Source: Panicum virgatum
Lineage: Eukaryota; Streptophyta; Magnoliopsida; Poales; Poaceae
Reading direction: 5' to 3'
Length of the DNA stretch: 64,000 nt
NCBI RefSeq assembly: GCF_016808335.1
Contig: NC_053141.1
Location: forward strand, 19,413,756-19,477,755
This document shows, in pieces, positions 23,027 to 33,859 of the stretch (the first letter of the stretch is position 1; every line of letters begins with the position of its first letter). The notes beneath the pieces were generated by a model. It saw only the letters and a list, made by a program, of their open reading frames with translations, had not been told where the DNA came from and did no database searches. Made by a program: the position numbers and the translations under genes.

Positions 23027-24595
23027 CCCTCTCCACCAAAGCAAACACCAGAGGAACCAACGTATTGTTAGCATCACATGCAATGGCTATCAATAGTGTG
23101 CCTATATACTTACCGAGAAGAAATGTACCATCAATGGAAAACACCAGCCGACAATGCCTGAAGGCCTCCACGGACTGCGAAAAATGCCAGAAAGCATGAA
23201 AGAAAATTTGTCTCCCATTCCTCCATTCATCCGGTTTTGGGATGTACTCATAATGCATGCTGGATTAGCTGCTTTCATTGCATTAAACAGTGCTGGCAAC
23301 TTCTCATAAGCCTCCTCCCAATCTCCATATATCATCTTCCAGGCCCGTTGCTTTGCCCGCCATGCTTTTCCATACTTTATCTTGTAATGGAATAGTTTTT
23401 CTATTATTTCAATAATTGAGTTAACATTCATATTGGGCTGTTCCTTCAATATGGAGCACAATCTTGCTGCAATGAGGGTAGATGTCAGCTGTCGGTGCCT
23501 CTGTTCTAGCTCTTCCTCGACACTAGTGTGTGGTCCTACGACCTTTGTGATCTTGAACTTTCTCGTAACCTTTTGTTTCCGAGCACAGACCTGCCAATTG
23601 CAATCTGCCTTGTCGCACACAACTGTGTAACGTCTCTGCACATAAGAATGCTTCACCCTGAAAGGCATTTTCCGTTTCACTGAGTACTCCTGCAACCACC
23701 TCCGCAGTGTAGGCATGTCCCTAAAAACAATGCCCTTCTTAACTTCAAGTACTTCATCATCACCATGCTCACGACACTCTAAGAGATCAGCTTCTCTTCC
23801 TTCTGCATATGCCTTGTCAAGATTTCGGACATCACTGAATTCTGGCACGTCTAGATCAATATCAGAACAAACTTGTCTGATGAGCTCTCTATCATCTGCG
23901 CTCAATGGGGGTATAGGATGGTCATCATCTGAATCTACAGCTCTTTCATTCTCATAAGGCTCCTCTTGATCATGATTCGACCATTCCACATTATTAGAGC
24001 CTCGTACTGTATGGACTGGTGCTATCTCTAGAGTAATACCAATATCATTGGGGACATCTCCTGCATTCCGTCCACAAATAGAAAAAAATATGTTGGTACC
24101 AACAAATGGAATTAAGGGTCAAATCGAACTGAATGAAAATATTTTACAAAGCGACTTACTTGGATGATCCTAGCTAGTAGGTATCTCCTGAGGAAATATA
24201 CCAACATCAAGAACAATCCCAGTTTGATTCGGACCGGATTGAACATCAGGGACCCGAACCCCATCATCATCATCGATCTGAATATTCGGTAAAGGCAGAT
24301 CTGCGGGTGCCGAATTACCCCCTTCTAGCGATAGCACATGAGGCGTTGGCTGATCATTACGAGGTGGACACACTAGAGGGGTGGGATCTTTTGAAACCTT
24401 CCGCATAACCAAATCAAGACATTGTATCTCATTCTTCATGACAATATTGACATACCTATCCCATCCAACCTCAGATGCAATTAGGACTTGCCGGCTAAAA
24501 CCTCGCCCTGATTTCCATAATGCAATACCCCTACAACTGAGATATCATCATCTGTTGAATTCCATTCTAACTCCTCACGAGCCCTAGCAATCAGC
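23027..24595 (-). pseudogene. MULE transposase, central segment (DNA-binding and first half of catalytic domain)
   Basis: From 24595 downward: an N-terminal segment (SEVGWDRYVNIVMKNEIQCL) with one frame slip near 24490; a putative intron about 24150-24056 (GTAAGT donor, GCAG acceptor); then a long exon with the MuDR-type DNA-binding region (GIVFRDMPTLRRWLQEYSVK ... CDKADCNWQVCA) and the start of the MULE transposase domain. The first catalytic Asp is in FSIDGTFLLGKY near 23130. A small frameshift near 23255 shows decay. At 23027 the gene is cut by Copia copy 2 and resumes at 10041. At 24595 it is cut by the Gypsy element and resumes at 38255. Confidence 0.92.
24591..24595. repeat. Target-site duplication TCAGC, left copy
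   Basis: TCAGC directly before TGTTGTCAG of the Gypsy LTR; partner at 38250-38254. Confidence 0.95.
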
Positions 24596-25810
24596 TGTTG
24601 TCAGTCGAAACCCACCGGCGAGCAGCGACGGGCAACACGAAGAGCCGGGAGGTTGCTGGGGCGCTGGCAGGCACTGCTCCCTCGTCGAACGCCCGCAATT
24701 CCGTCACGCGCCCGAAGGTTTTGTGGAAAACCGGGCGTGCCACCTGACCTATACCCGATCAGGAGGGTGCAAACGTGCTCCGAACAGTTTCCTGCATACA
24801 AAGACACGTGTAAACGTAAGTCCGAGCCGTGGTCTGCTCCCCGGGACAACTCTTGCATCGGCTTTAAAGAGCCGATCGTGTCCCGGTGTCTGATCGGATC
24901 TGATCGTATCCAGATATGGTAAATAGAGCAAATAACTGTAAAACTGCTTCAATTAAATCTAACTAATCTAATCCACGATGGTAAAAGCTTCACTGCTAGA
25001 TCGGAACATCCTACACGTGACTAGGCCTAATGAACATAACAGACAACTAAACCATAACCCAAAACAGAGGCCTAAGAACTAGCAAGAGCCGATTCCCGGA
25101 ATAATCCCTATCAAGGCTAAGGTAAAGCATCTACTACACCACCGGACCGTCCAACCCGTTTGCAAGGCCTAACCTAGCAGATATTATGCAAACTCTTAAG
25201 ATAAGAGCAAATCATAACAGATCAGATCTATTAGACTCAAAAGAAGCAGGGTGTTGCCTCTGTGTAACTAGTTCTATGCGACAAGAACTAGCATGAGATT
25301 GAAACGTGACTGCACAGAGACAACATGATATTCGTAGATGATAAACAACGAAAGCATGATGAATCTATTGAAAGACATGCTACGAACATCAAGATAACTA
25401 GTACTACTCGCCATCAAAAACGCTTCAGTACGAGTAATACCAAGGTAAAAGCAAGAACAATGCTGCCCTGATCGCGAGAAGCGATCAGGGCAGCATGGCG
25501 CTTACTTGGATGAAACCCTAGGATTAGGGGTGGCGATGCGCCGAGAGTTGTTGTTTACGAGTCGTGATGACGCTCTCTTTCATGAATAACAAAGGATACA
25601 TATTTATAGTCCGGAGACTTGGGAAACAATCTAAACTAATCATGTCCCGATCGGACTCTATCTCTAATCTTAAACTAAATCTAAGGATACACGGCCCATG
25701 TGGCCCAGATGCTCACGCAGGAGCCGATTTACAAGTCTTCTTGATCTTCTGCTTTAAGCCCATCTTGCTTTCGGCCCATAAATTAATCCTGTTAATTTAT
25801 GGCGATAACA
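24596..25810 (-). repeat. 3' LTR of the Gypsy element
   Basis: Near-identical to 37035-38249. On the - strand the polypurine tract AGGGGGGC (25814-25821) precedes it. Confidence 0.96.
25460..25496. repeat. Perfect 16-bp-stem hairpin in the Gypsy 3' LTR
   Basis: ATGCTGCCCTGATCGC (25460-25475), loop GAGAA, then its exact reverse complement (25481-25496). The second copy is in the other LTR at 37899-37935. Confidence 0.95.
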
Positions 25811-26066
25811 CATGCCCCCCTGGTTTTGGCAATGATAGTTCCAAAACCAATCCGTCGCTTCATCTTCCCGTTAATGCTCATTAAACACACTGCAACCACC
25901 AAGGAAGACGCAACGTCTCTGCAACTGGCTCCTCGTAGAATGTGAAACTGCCGATCTGTCTTCCATCTTTTCACTATTTAATCTCACTCGAATCGGCTCT
26001 TCTCCACAGCAAACTCCTTCTTCCTCCCATAGCCAGTAGCGCAGAAACCCCAACTCTTCACCAACC

Positions 26067-26636
26067 ATGGCCATCTCCTCTTCCTCCGGCTCCAATTCTT
26101 TTGGAGATTCCTCTTCTTCCTCCTCCTCTCCTCCTTCTTCTTCTTCCCTCTCGGCCTCCTCCATCGACTCTATCCCAGAGAACCGAGAGCCGACCCCCGA
26201 GTGGGACCCGACAGCAGCCTACGAGGCGCTGGCTCCTCTGCACTGGGATGCAGAGGAGTTCGACTTCGGGGTCGCCTCCGAGGAGGACGAGCCCGAAACT
26301 GAAGGAGAGGAAGACCTCCAGTTCCTATTCCAGGAGGAACTGGAGAGCGATGAAGACGATGCCTTTTCCTGGGAAGGAGCCGACTCCTCCGAAGAGATCA
26401 GCTCTTCCTCCAGTGACGACACAGTGGCAGGAGGAAACCCCCACCAATTCCTCAAGGCCCCCTCGGAGGGGAGCGAAGAAGGAAGCAGCAGTAGCGGCGG
26501 CGGACGAAGTAGCAGCAGCGCGGACGACACCGGCGATGGTAGTAGTGACAGCGACGACGATGATAACGACGACGGCGGAGACGCACCATCACGAAGCCCG
26601 AAGCGCCGTAGGTGTTCAGACACCTACGACTGGTAG
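26067..26636 (+). CDS. Acidic Ser-rich protein encoded antisense to gag-pol (189 aa), function unknown
   Basis: Opens with ATG in a good context (ACCATGG) 256 bases inside the 3' LTR end and runs 189 codons. Residues 1-35 are almost all Ser/Pro; 50-130 are Glu/Asp rich with aromatic residues (EDLQFLFQEELESDEDDAF), resembling an acidic activation region; 130-178 are Ser/Gly/Asp; the end SPKRRRCSDTYDW carries a basic cluster that could be a nuclear signal. No known domain recognised. It is on the strand opposite to gag-pol and the same as the spliced gene at 27012-30002. Low complexity weakens the coding claim. Confidence 0.55.
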   Translation: MAISSSSGSNSFGDSSSSSSSPPSSSSLSASSIDSIPENREPTPEWDPTAAYEALAPLHWDAEEFDFGVASEEDEPETEGEEDLQFLFQEELESDEDDAFSWEGADSSEEISSSSSDDTVAGGNPHQFLKAPSEGSEEGSSSSGGGRSSSSADDTGDGSSDSDDDDNDDGGDAPSRSPKRRRCSDTYDW

Positions 26637-27011
26637 ATGTAGGTAGCATCGTAAGAATAGGACCTCAAAGCCGAAGGATTAATTCCTTTGTAAAATCGGC
26701 TTTCCTTGTAATGAACCTTCTTTTTAATGAAATCGAGTTTCCCCAATTTCGCATGTCTTCATTTATTTCTCAAAAAGCCGATGGCAACGCATCAGACTTC
26801 CATAAATATCCAAGAGCCGATGAAATTCAAACTAGGAGCAACCCGCACAAGAGTAGAATATCGCTTCCAGCTTGAACCGAACTCGACGAACTCTCAAATT
26901 CGAGTGTAATTCGAAAACCAAACTCTACAAATCCGAGCAAGAACTCTCCAAGCAGCCGGAATTCGAATCAGAACTCACAGCAATCCAACCCTAAGTCAAC
27001 AGATCTGAACC

Positions 27012-30002
27012 ATGGCGGATTTTGCAGTTCAGACAACAAGTTCTGATATCCACGATACGGCAATCCACGGCCTGAAGGTAATATCTGGCCTAATCTTTTA
27101 GTTTTCTTCAACTTACTAAGCTTCTGAAACTAAAACTCTGAAACATAACACCGTACGCATATTTCTGAATTTCTAAACTTCAGGTGTCAGACATCCTCTT
27201 GCCGCATCCCTCTAATCCAAAATCTTTCTGTCTCGGCCCACAAACCCATGAAACCCCCACAGATTTGATCTCTTGTGAAGCAAATAGGATCCCTTTTGTG
27301 AGCCAAAACATTGATTTGAACCTCTGGACCGACTGCTTAAGAGCCTGGCCTAATCCTCCTGAGAGCTGGATCACATGGTACAACAGAGTAGCAAAAGCTC
27401 ACATGCTCTTGTGGCAAGATTTAAACATAGCCGATGCACTTAGTTTATCACTATCACCTCTTGACAAAGATGAAAATCTTCTGAAAACCATCGGCTATTT
27501 CTGGTCTGATGCTCTGAACTGTTTCCTCTTTGGTCATGGACCCATGACTCCCACTCTGCTAGATGTTGTCATGATCACTGGACTAGACATTAGCTCTCCC
27601 AATCCTGCTGCTCACAAAATGGCAGAAGTCCCCTTTAAACTTTCTTCCAAAGTCAACTGCACAAACTGGGGTACTTACATGAGTCAGCACATGAAAACAA
27701 AAGGTCCAGTGACTGAGAAGGAACACACAGCCTTCTTAAATCTTTGGTTAGAGCACTTCATCTTCTGTGGTCCTTCTTTAGCTCCCACTAAGAACTATCT
27801 TCCCTTGGCCTATCACCTAGCCCATGGTAATCACACCGGCCTAGGCAAACTCTTCCTTGGAGAAAGCTACAGATATCTCCATTTGATGACATCTAATTTA
27901 CTTTAACAAAAAGAAACTGAGAACTGGAGGCCCTTGGTGGTTCATTCAGTTGTGGGCACAACTGTACTTCCAGCACCACATTCCCAACTTCCAAGGCCTG
28001 ACCAAGAACTCTTTCCCTGATGAGAGTGGCAAACCAATTAGATGTACTAGCTACAGCCAAGCTTTGTTCAGTCTCCCTGGCAGTAAACTAAATTCAACAG
28101 ATGCAGCAAACTGGTTTAGAGTCTTCTACAAAGGACTAGACAATCCCCTCTACTTTCCATTTACCGAATCTGAATCCTTTGAGAATCCAACTGCCTTCAG
28201 ATTAGATAACTTTGCCGATGACGACAGCACTCGGCATCTATATTCTCTGATGATTCGACCTGGCTTCCTCCCCGTTGGCATTAGTACTTCTAACAGAATT
28301 ATCAAGCCAGGCTATGAATCTTACCAGCCAGTCATAGCAGCTCGGCAATTCGGCCTAGGACAGGTCCCTCCCCACTTCCATATTCACCACTTGGTGGAGA
28401 GCAGAGCCGATCTGCCTGACGGTCTTACCAGTTCAAGATGCTACAGCATGTTTGATGACCTCCACATTCCAATACCAGCCGATTTATCTTTCACTCCAAT
28501 ACCAGCCGATTTATCTTTCACTTCTTCATCAATCGGCTTTGATACCTGGTGGAAGATGTGGAAAACTCATGTCTTCAGAAAAGCTCTAGGTCCTCGACTG
28601 CAGCAAGTCGATCCTGAATATGCAATCCCCGAGGAAGAGGTACTGATTCTATGCATTCATCCTTTTAAATCCTCTCTTCCCTTTTCTTGGCTTAACCTGC
28701 TCATCCTGTCAGCAGCAACAAGATGATCCAGAACCCATGACCAGTACTGGGGAGCCATTTCACTTTCTTCCAACTGCTCCTGATGTACTCTTCTGCAAAA
28801 GATCACCACCAATGAAGAAAGTGATAATGACTGTTCAGCCAGACTTACTTCAGTCGGCTTCCAAGTGAAGACAAACTTCTGCAAGCGTTGCCCCCCGAGT
28901 CTTGACCAAGAAAAAGAAGATGATCACGAGGCGAGTGATCAAGAAACCAGCACCAGCTTCTTCGAGTCCATCAGAGTCCAATACCAACCAGGTAACTTAT
29001 TTTTCTGAAACTTTCTTCTTTATCTCATACATATATGCTCTGGTTGACTGTAATTCTATTTCCAGGATGCAGCCGAAAACATCTCCAATGCAGAAAGCCC
29101 GGAACAACACGAGATGGCTGCAACTCCTGATGCACTGATGAATACAAGCGAGGAACAAGCCGATGCAGCATATGCTCTTGACGTCAACATCAGCTTTGAT
29201 AGGACGATTGCTCCTGAACCGTCCAACACTTCTTCTTCAGAACAGGTAACATTACAAAAACCAATTCCGAACCAGCCGATAACTCCATAAATGCATCTTG
29301 CACTAACTCCAGATGTGCCCATAGAGTTTTGATATTTCAGGTTTGCTTTCCTTTGACCCTGCATCAATGGGCCTAACTGTCCCTGGAGCAGAAACACCTT
29401 CCTTACAGCAATTGGCTAACTTGGCACATCAGCTTCAACTCATCAAAGACCTCCTATCTGCTCCGATCAATGCTCTAGTTGATGATTCCAGCAAGATAAA
29501 GAACATCTTCGAGCAAATAGAATCCCAACTCCCGGAGCCGTTGCAACTCAAACTCTGGTCAGCCAGCAACCTTCCATTCTTTCGGATAGAAGTCAGTAAA
29601 GCGCAAGAAAGGATGAAAGCACGTCGCTCTCAAGCTTCTCTAAAAGCTGATATTACCTAAAAGTGCAAGGCTCTTAACCATAAGAAGGCAACTCTAGATA
29701 TCAAAGCTGACGTGTCTGTCAACACGAATCGACTCGACCTCCTGAAGAAAGAACTGACGGAACTCGAAGAAAAGGTCCGCATTACCAAAGAACTCATCCA
29801 GGCCGAGGAAGCTTCCATTGCAAACTCCAAACAAGAAACCCAGGAAATATCCAAGCAGATACAAGCAGAGTTTGCAGAGATCAGCACCTTGAGTCGGCAG
29901 ATAGTTACAGGCGATGACAAGGATGACGAAGCGATTGTAGCACGAGCAGACGCCGTCCGTACTGAAGCCATCCACGCCATAGAAGAATTCCTGAACCGGT
30001 AG
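27012..30002 (+). pseudogene. Spliced plant mobile domain (PMD, aminotransferase-like) gene carried by the Gypsy element, antisense to pol
   Basis: Five exons are readable: 27012-27077, 27184-28639, 28713-28991, 29066-29245 and 29341-30002. Introns are GT...AG, and exon 1 joins exon 2 in phase. Exon 2 holds the PMD fold: WPNPPESWITWYNRVAKAHM, a Leu-rich segment ending SDALNCFLFGHGPMTPTLLD, and LRTGGPWWFIQLWAQLYFQ. A 1-base slip near 27900 breaks it. A 9-residue duplication (PIPADLSFT twice) lies at about 28465-28520. Exons 3-5 give a basic stretch, a Ser/Glu linker and a C-terminal coiled coil with internal TGA and TAA stops near 28866 and 29658. PMD proteins (MAIN/MAIL group) act in plant TE silencing, and TE-borne PMDs are known in Gypsy and MULE elements. 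It is probably a recently decayed copy. Confidence 0.82.
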
Positions 30003-30100
30003 ATAGGCTCAAGAAACAATCAGTACTGCCTGTTAACCTGAAACTTGTGCTTGTTTAAAAACATCTTAAGTCGATGGTTACACATCGGCTGTCTTTATTT

Positions 30101-30303
30101 ACCGGCCAACTCAACGTCTTGGCCTATCATCATCTTTTTTTTTACCGGCCAACTCAACGTGTTGGCCTGTTATCATCATATATATTTTTTTTACCAGCCA
30201 ACTCAACGTGTTGGCCTGTCATCATCATTTTTTTTACCAGCCAACTCACCGTGTTGGCCTGTCATCATAATTTTTTTTTGCGGCCATCTCAACGTGTTGG
30301 CCC
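30101..30303. repeat. Five-unit tandem array of GGCCAAC...GTTGGCC hairpins with T tracts
   Basis: Units start at about 30101, 30144, 30193, 30236 and 30280 (43-49 bp apart). The consensus is ACCGGCCAACTCAACGTGTT then GGCC, ATCATCAT and 8-10 T. The two arms GGCCAAC/GTTGGCC can pair. The array lies between the 3' end of the + strand PMD gene (30002) and the 3' end of the - strand pol (30340). Confidence 0.9.
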
Positions 30304-30339
30304 ATTACACTGCAGCCAGATGGATCTCATCGGCTTTTC

Positions 30340-33300
30340 CTACTCGCCTTCCCACATGCTCGGGAAATACTTCTTCAGATGCTGTCCATTGATAGCAACA
30401 GGAAACTTGACGCCGTCCAATTCCTCGAGCATGTACGCATTCCCAGGCAAAACCTGATCAACCTTGTATGGACCATGCCAAGTTGGAGACCATTTACCAA
30501 ACTTTTTATCTTTAGTTCCTAACGGCAATACTGCCTCCCAAACCAAATCTCCGACCTGGAAATTCTTAGGATTGACCTTTTTGTTGTATGCACGGGCAAC
30601 TTTGGCTTTGTTCTCTTTGATTTTTCCCAGCGACCAAAGCCTTAGCTCCGTCAGGTCCTCCGCATTATCATTCATCAAGGCTGCATACTGTTTAGCAGAT
30701 AGATCATTCTGAAACTCAACGCGCCTTGATCCAGCCGTGATTTCCCATGGTAACATAGCGTCCTGGCCGTAGGCTAAATGGTACGGCGACGTCTTGACGG
30801 ACCCATGACACGAAATACGATATGCCCACAAAGCTTCTGACAACACCTCATGCCAACGCCTAGGATATTCATCGATCTTTCTTTTTATGAGCTTGATGAG
30901 GCTCTGGTTGGATGCTTCAGCCTGTCCATTAGCTTGGGCATAATACGGAGATGATCTAATCAGCTTAATCCCCATGTCATCGGCAAACTTTCTGAACTCC
31001 TCCGATATAAAGACCGATCCTCCATCGGTCGTAATGGTCTGAGGGATCCCAAATCTGTGAATGATGTGTTCTTTGACAAAGCTGATCACATCTCTTAACG
31101 CCACCGACCTCATGGGTACTGCCTCTAACCATTTTGTGAAATAATCTGTGGCAGCTAAGACCCATTGGTGACCCTTGCTAGACGACGGGTTGATCTGTCC
31201 AATCATGTCCATGCCCCAACCTCTGAATGGCCAGGGTTTGATGATAGGATTCATCACTGATGCTGGCACTATCTGAATCTTACCAAACCTCTGACATGCT
31301 TGACATCCCTTGTAATATTTGAAACAATCTTCAAGCATAGTGGGCCAGTAATAACCCGATCGCCTAATCAGCCAATTCATCTTATGAGCCGATTGGTGAG
31401 TACCGCAGGCTCCTTCATGAACCTCATGCAAGAGCCGATTTGACTTTGAAGGTCCCAGACATTTGAGCAGTAGTCCTTCCAAGGTCCTGTAGAACATGTC
31501 ATCCCCCATCAGAACGTACTTCATGGCCTTGAGTCTTATCCTTCTGGGTGCCCCCCGAGCCGAATCCTTCAAGTAATTGAAGATATCGGCTCTCCAGTCT
31601 CCAGGTTCAAGAAACTGAACCTCCACATCGACTCCATCGGCTATCTCCTTGTAGCCAGAAGCCATCTGTGCCAAATCATTGGCTTCATTGTTCAGAGTCC
31701 TGCGTATCCAGTGGAAATTGATGTACCTGAATTGTGACATCAACTCACGGCTCTGCACCCATATCGGGAAAAGAGCCTCGCTCTCACACCTATATTACTC
31801 CGTGAGCTGAGAAATCACCAGCTTCGAATCTCCAAAAATTTCCAACGCTTCTGCACCGGCTTCGAGAAGCAATTCCATCCATTTGCGAACGGCTTCATAT
31901 TCCACCAAATTATTGGTGCACGGGACAGTCATTCTGATGGAGAAGGAGTAAGTCGCCCCGCGAGGCGACACCAACAGAATTCCCACGCCGCACCCGTCAT
32001 CACAAGCCGATCCATCAAAGAACATAGCCCAAGCACGAATAAATAATGCCGCAATATCAGTACTGATCCTGTCCGCAACAAGATCCGCCAGTGCTTGTCC
32101 TTTGACTGCTTTTGCAGGCTGGTATCGGATATCGAACTCTGACAATGCAAACATCCATTTTCCAAGTCGGCCTTTAAGGACAGGAGCCGACAACATGTGC
32201 TTTATGACATCCGATTTGCATATAACAATTATTTCCGCCGAGAGCAAAATATGACGAAGCTTTGTACATGTAAAGTATAAGCAAAGGCAAAGCTTCTCAA
32301 TTTCAGGGTACCTGGTCTCGGCGTCTAACATGCGTCTGCTGAGGTAGAAAACCACCCTCTCTTGGCCATCATGCTTCTGGACCAACACCGAAGCAATAGA
32401 AGTGTCACCCACGGATAGGTACACATAGAACGGCCTATCTTGCTGAGGAGGAACCAATGCTGGAGGCTTTGACAAATACTCTTTGATTTCATCGAAAGCT
32501 TGCTGCTGTTCTGCCCCCCAGCGAAACTCATCATCGGATTTGATCTTCACTAAACCCATAAACGGCTCAATGCGCCCAGACAGATTAGAAATGAATCGCC
32601 TGACAAAGTTAATTTTACCGATGAGTTTCTGTAACTCCTTTGTAGTAGGTGGCTTCACCGTCTTCACAGCTTCTTGACTTTTTAGGCCGATCTCGATTCC
32701 CCGTTCATGCACCAGGAATCCCAGAAATTGACCGGCCGATACACCGAAGGCACACTTCTTTGGGTTCATTTTGAGCCCAAACCTTCAAGTCCATTCTAAA
32801 ACTTGGCGCAGATCTTCTAGATGCACCGCAGCTGATTTGGACTTGACCACGACGTCATCAATATAAATCTCTACCAGCTTGCCGATGAGATCATGAAAAA
32901 TGTAATTCATAGCACGTTGATACGTAGCACCGGCATTTTTCAGTCCAAAAGTCATAACCAAGTACTCGAACAAGCCAACTGCGCCTGGCACCCTGAACGC
33001 GGTCTTGTTCACGTCTTCCGGGGCCATGAAGATCTGGTTGTAACCGGCATTACCGTCCATGAAACTCATCATTTTGTGGCCAGCAGCGGCATTGATCAAT
33101 GTCTCTGCAACAGGCATTGGGTATTCATCCTTCGGAGTTGCTCTGTTGAGATCTCTAAAATTGACGCAGACACGCCATCGGCCATCTTTCTTCTGTACCG
33201 GAACCACACTGGAGATCCATTCTGCATACCGGCACGACCTGATGAACCCAGCATCCAGCATCTTCTCCACCTCTTTCTTGACTTCTTCTAAGACTTCGGC

Positions 33301-33560
33301 CTTCATCTGACGTGCTCGTTGCTGAAACGGCCGAAACCCTTTCTTGAGCGGGAGCCGATGCTCAACTATGCTTCTATCCAGTCCGGGCATCTCGGTGTAG
33401 TCCCATGCAAAGCAATCCCGGTATTCTTTTAGCAGTGCGATCATCTCCTCTCGCAAAGCCGGATCCAAGTTCTTGCTAATAAATGTCGGCCGTGGCTTAT
33501 CCCCAGGACCGATGTCAATCTCTTCCAAATCATAGCTGATGTGAACCCGTATCCGAGTTT
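30340..33560 (-). pseudogene. Gypsy Pol: RT, RNase H, archaeal-type RNase H, integrase
   Basis: RT from about 33540 with the catalytic box YIDDVVVKS near 32865-32840; the RT-linked RNase H at about 32500-32080; a second RNase H (FFDGSACDDGCGVGILL ... SKLVISQL) at about 32040-31795, typical of Tat elements; then integrase with the HHCC finger (CQACQRFGK), core DMIGQI / TTDGGSVF / NGQAEASNQ, and a C-terminal GPYKV module ending at 30340. All parts lie in one frame, interrupted by TGA near 32782 and TAA near 31792, both where a sense codon is expected. It would copy and integrate the element, but as read it is broken. Confidence 0.92.
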
Positions 33561-33859
33561 GCCGTCGTCTGAAAAATCAGCGGCGAATGCAAGTGAGTCT
33601 TCATCATCCAAAAGATCAGCGGCAAACACAGGGAGATGACAAGAAAAATTATTTGGCCAACCGCATGGGCTGGCCACTTCTATACTTCCATTATCATTTG
33701 AAATCAAATAGTCGATGAGTGGCCAACTGCCAGAGCAGGCCATCGTGTGTTCATGATGTAACAATTCCGACCAAAAACAGAATTTTTCTATTTTTCGGGG
33801 CCGATCGCCAGGACCGGCCTCTCTATTTTTATTACACCCCGTGGCTAGCCAGGGTGCAT

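Noticed and set aside
30101..30303. CRISPR-like regular repeat array
   Set aside because: Plant nuclear context, repeats vary, spacers are T tracts; it is a tandem repeat of a retrotransposon.
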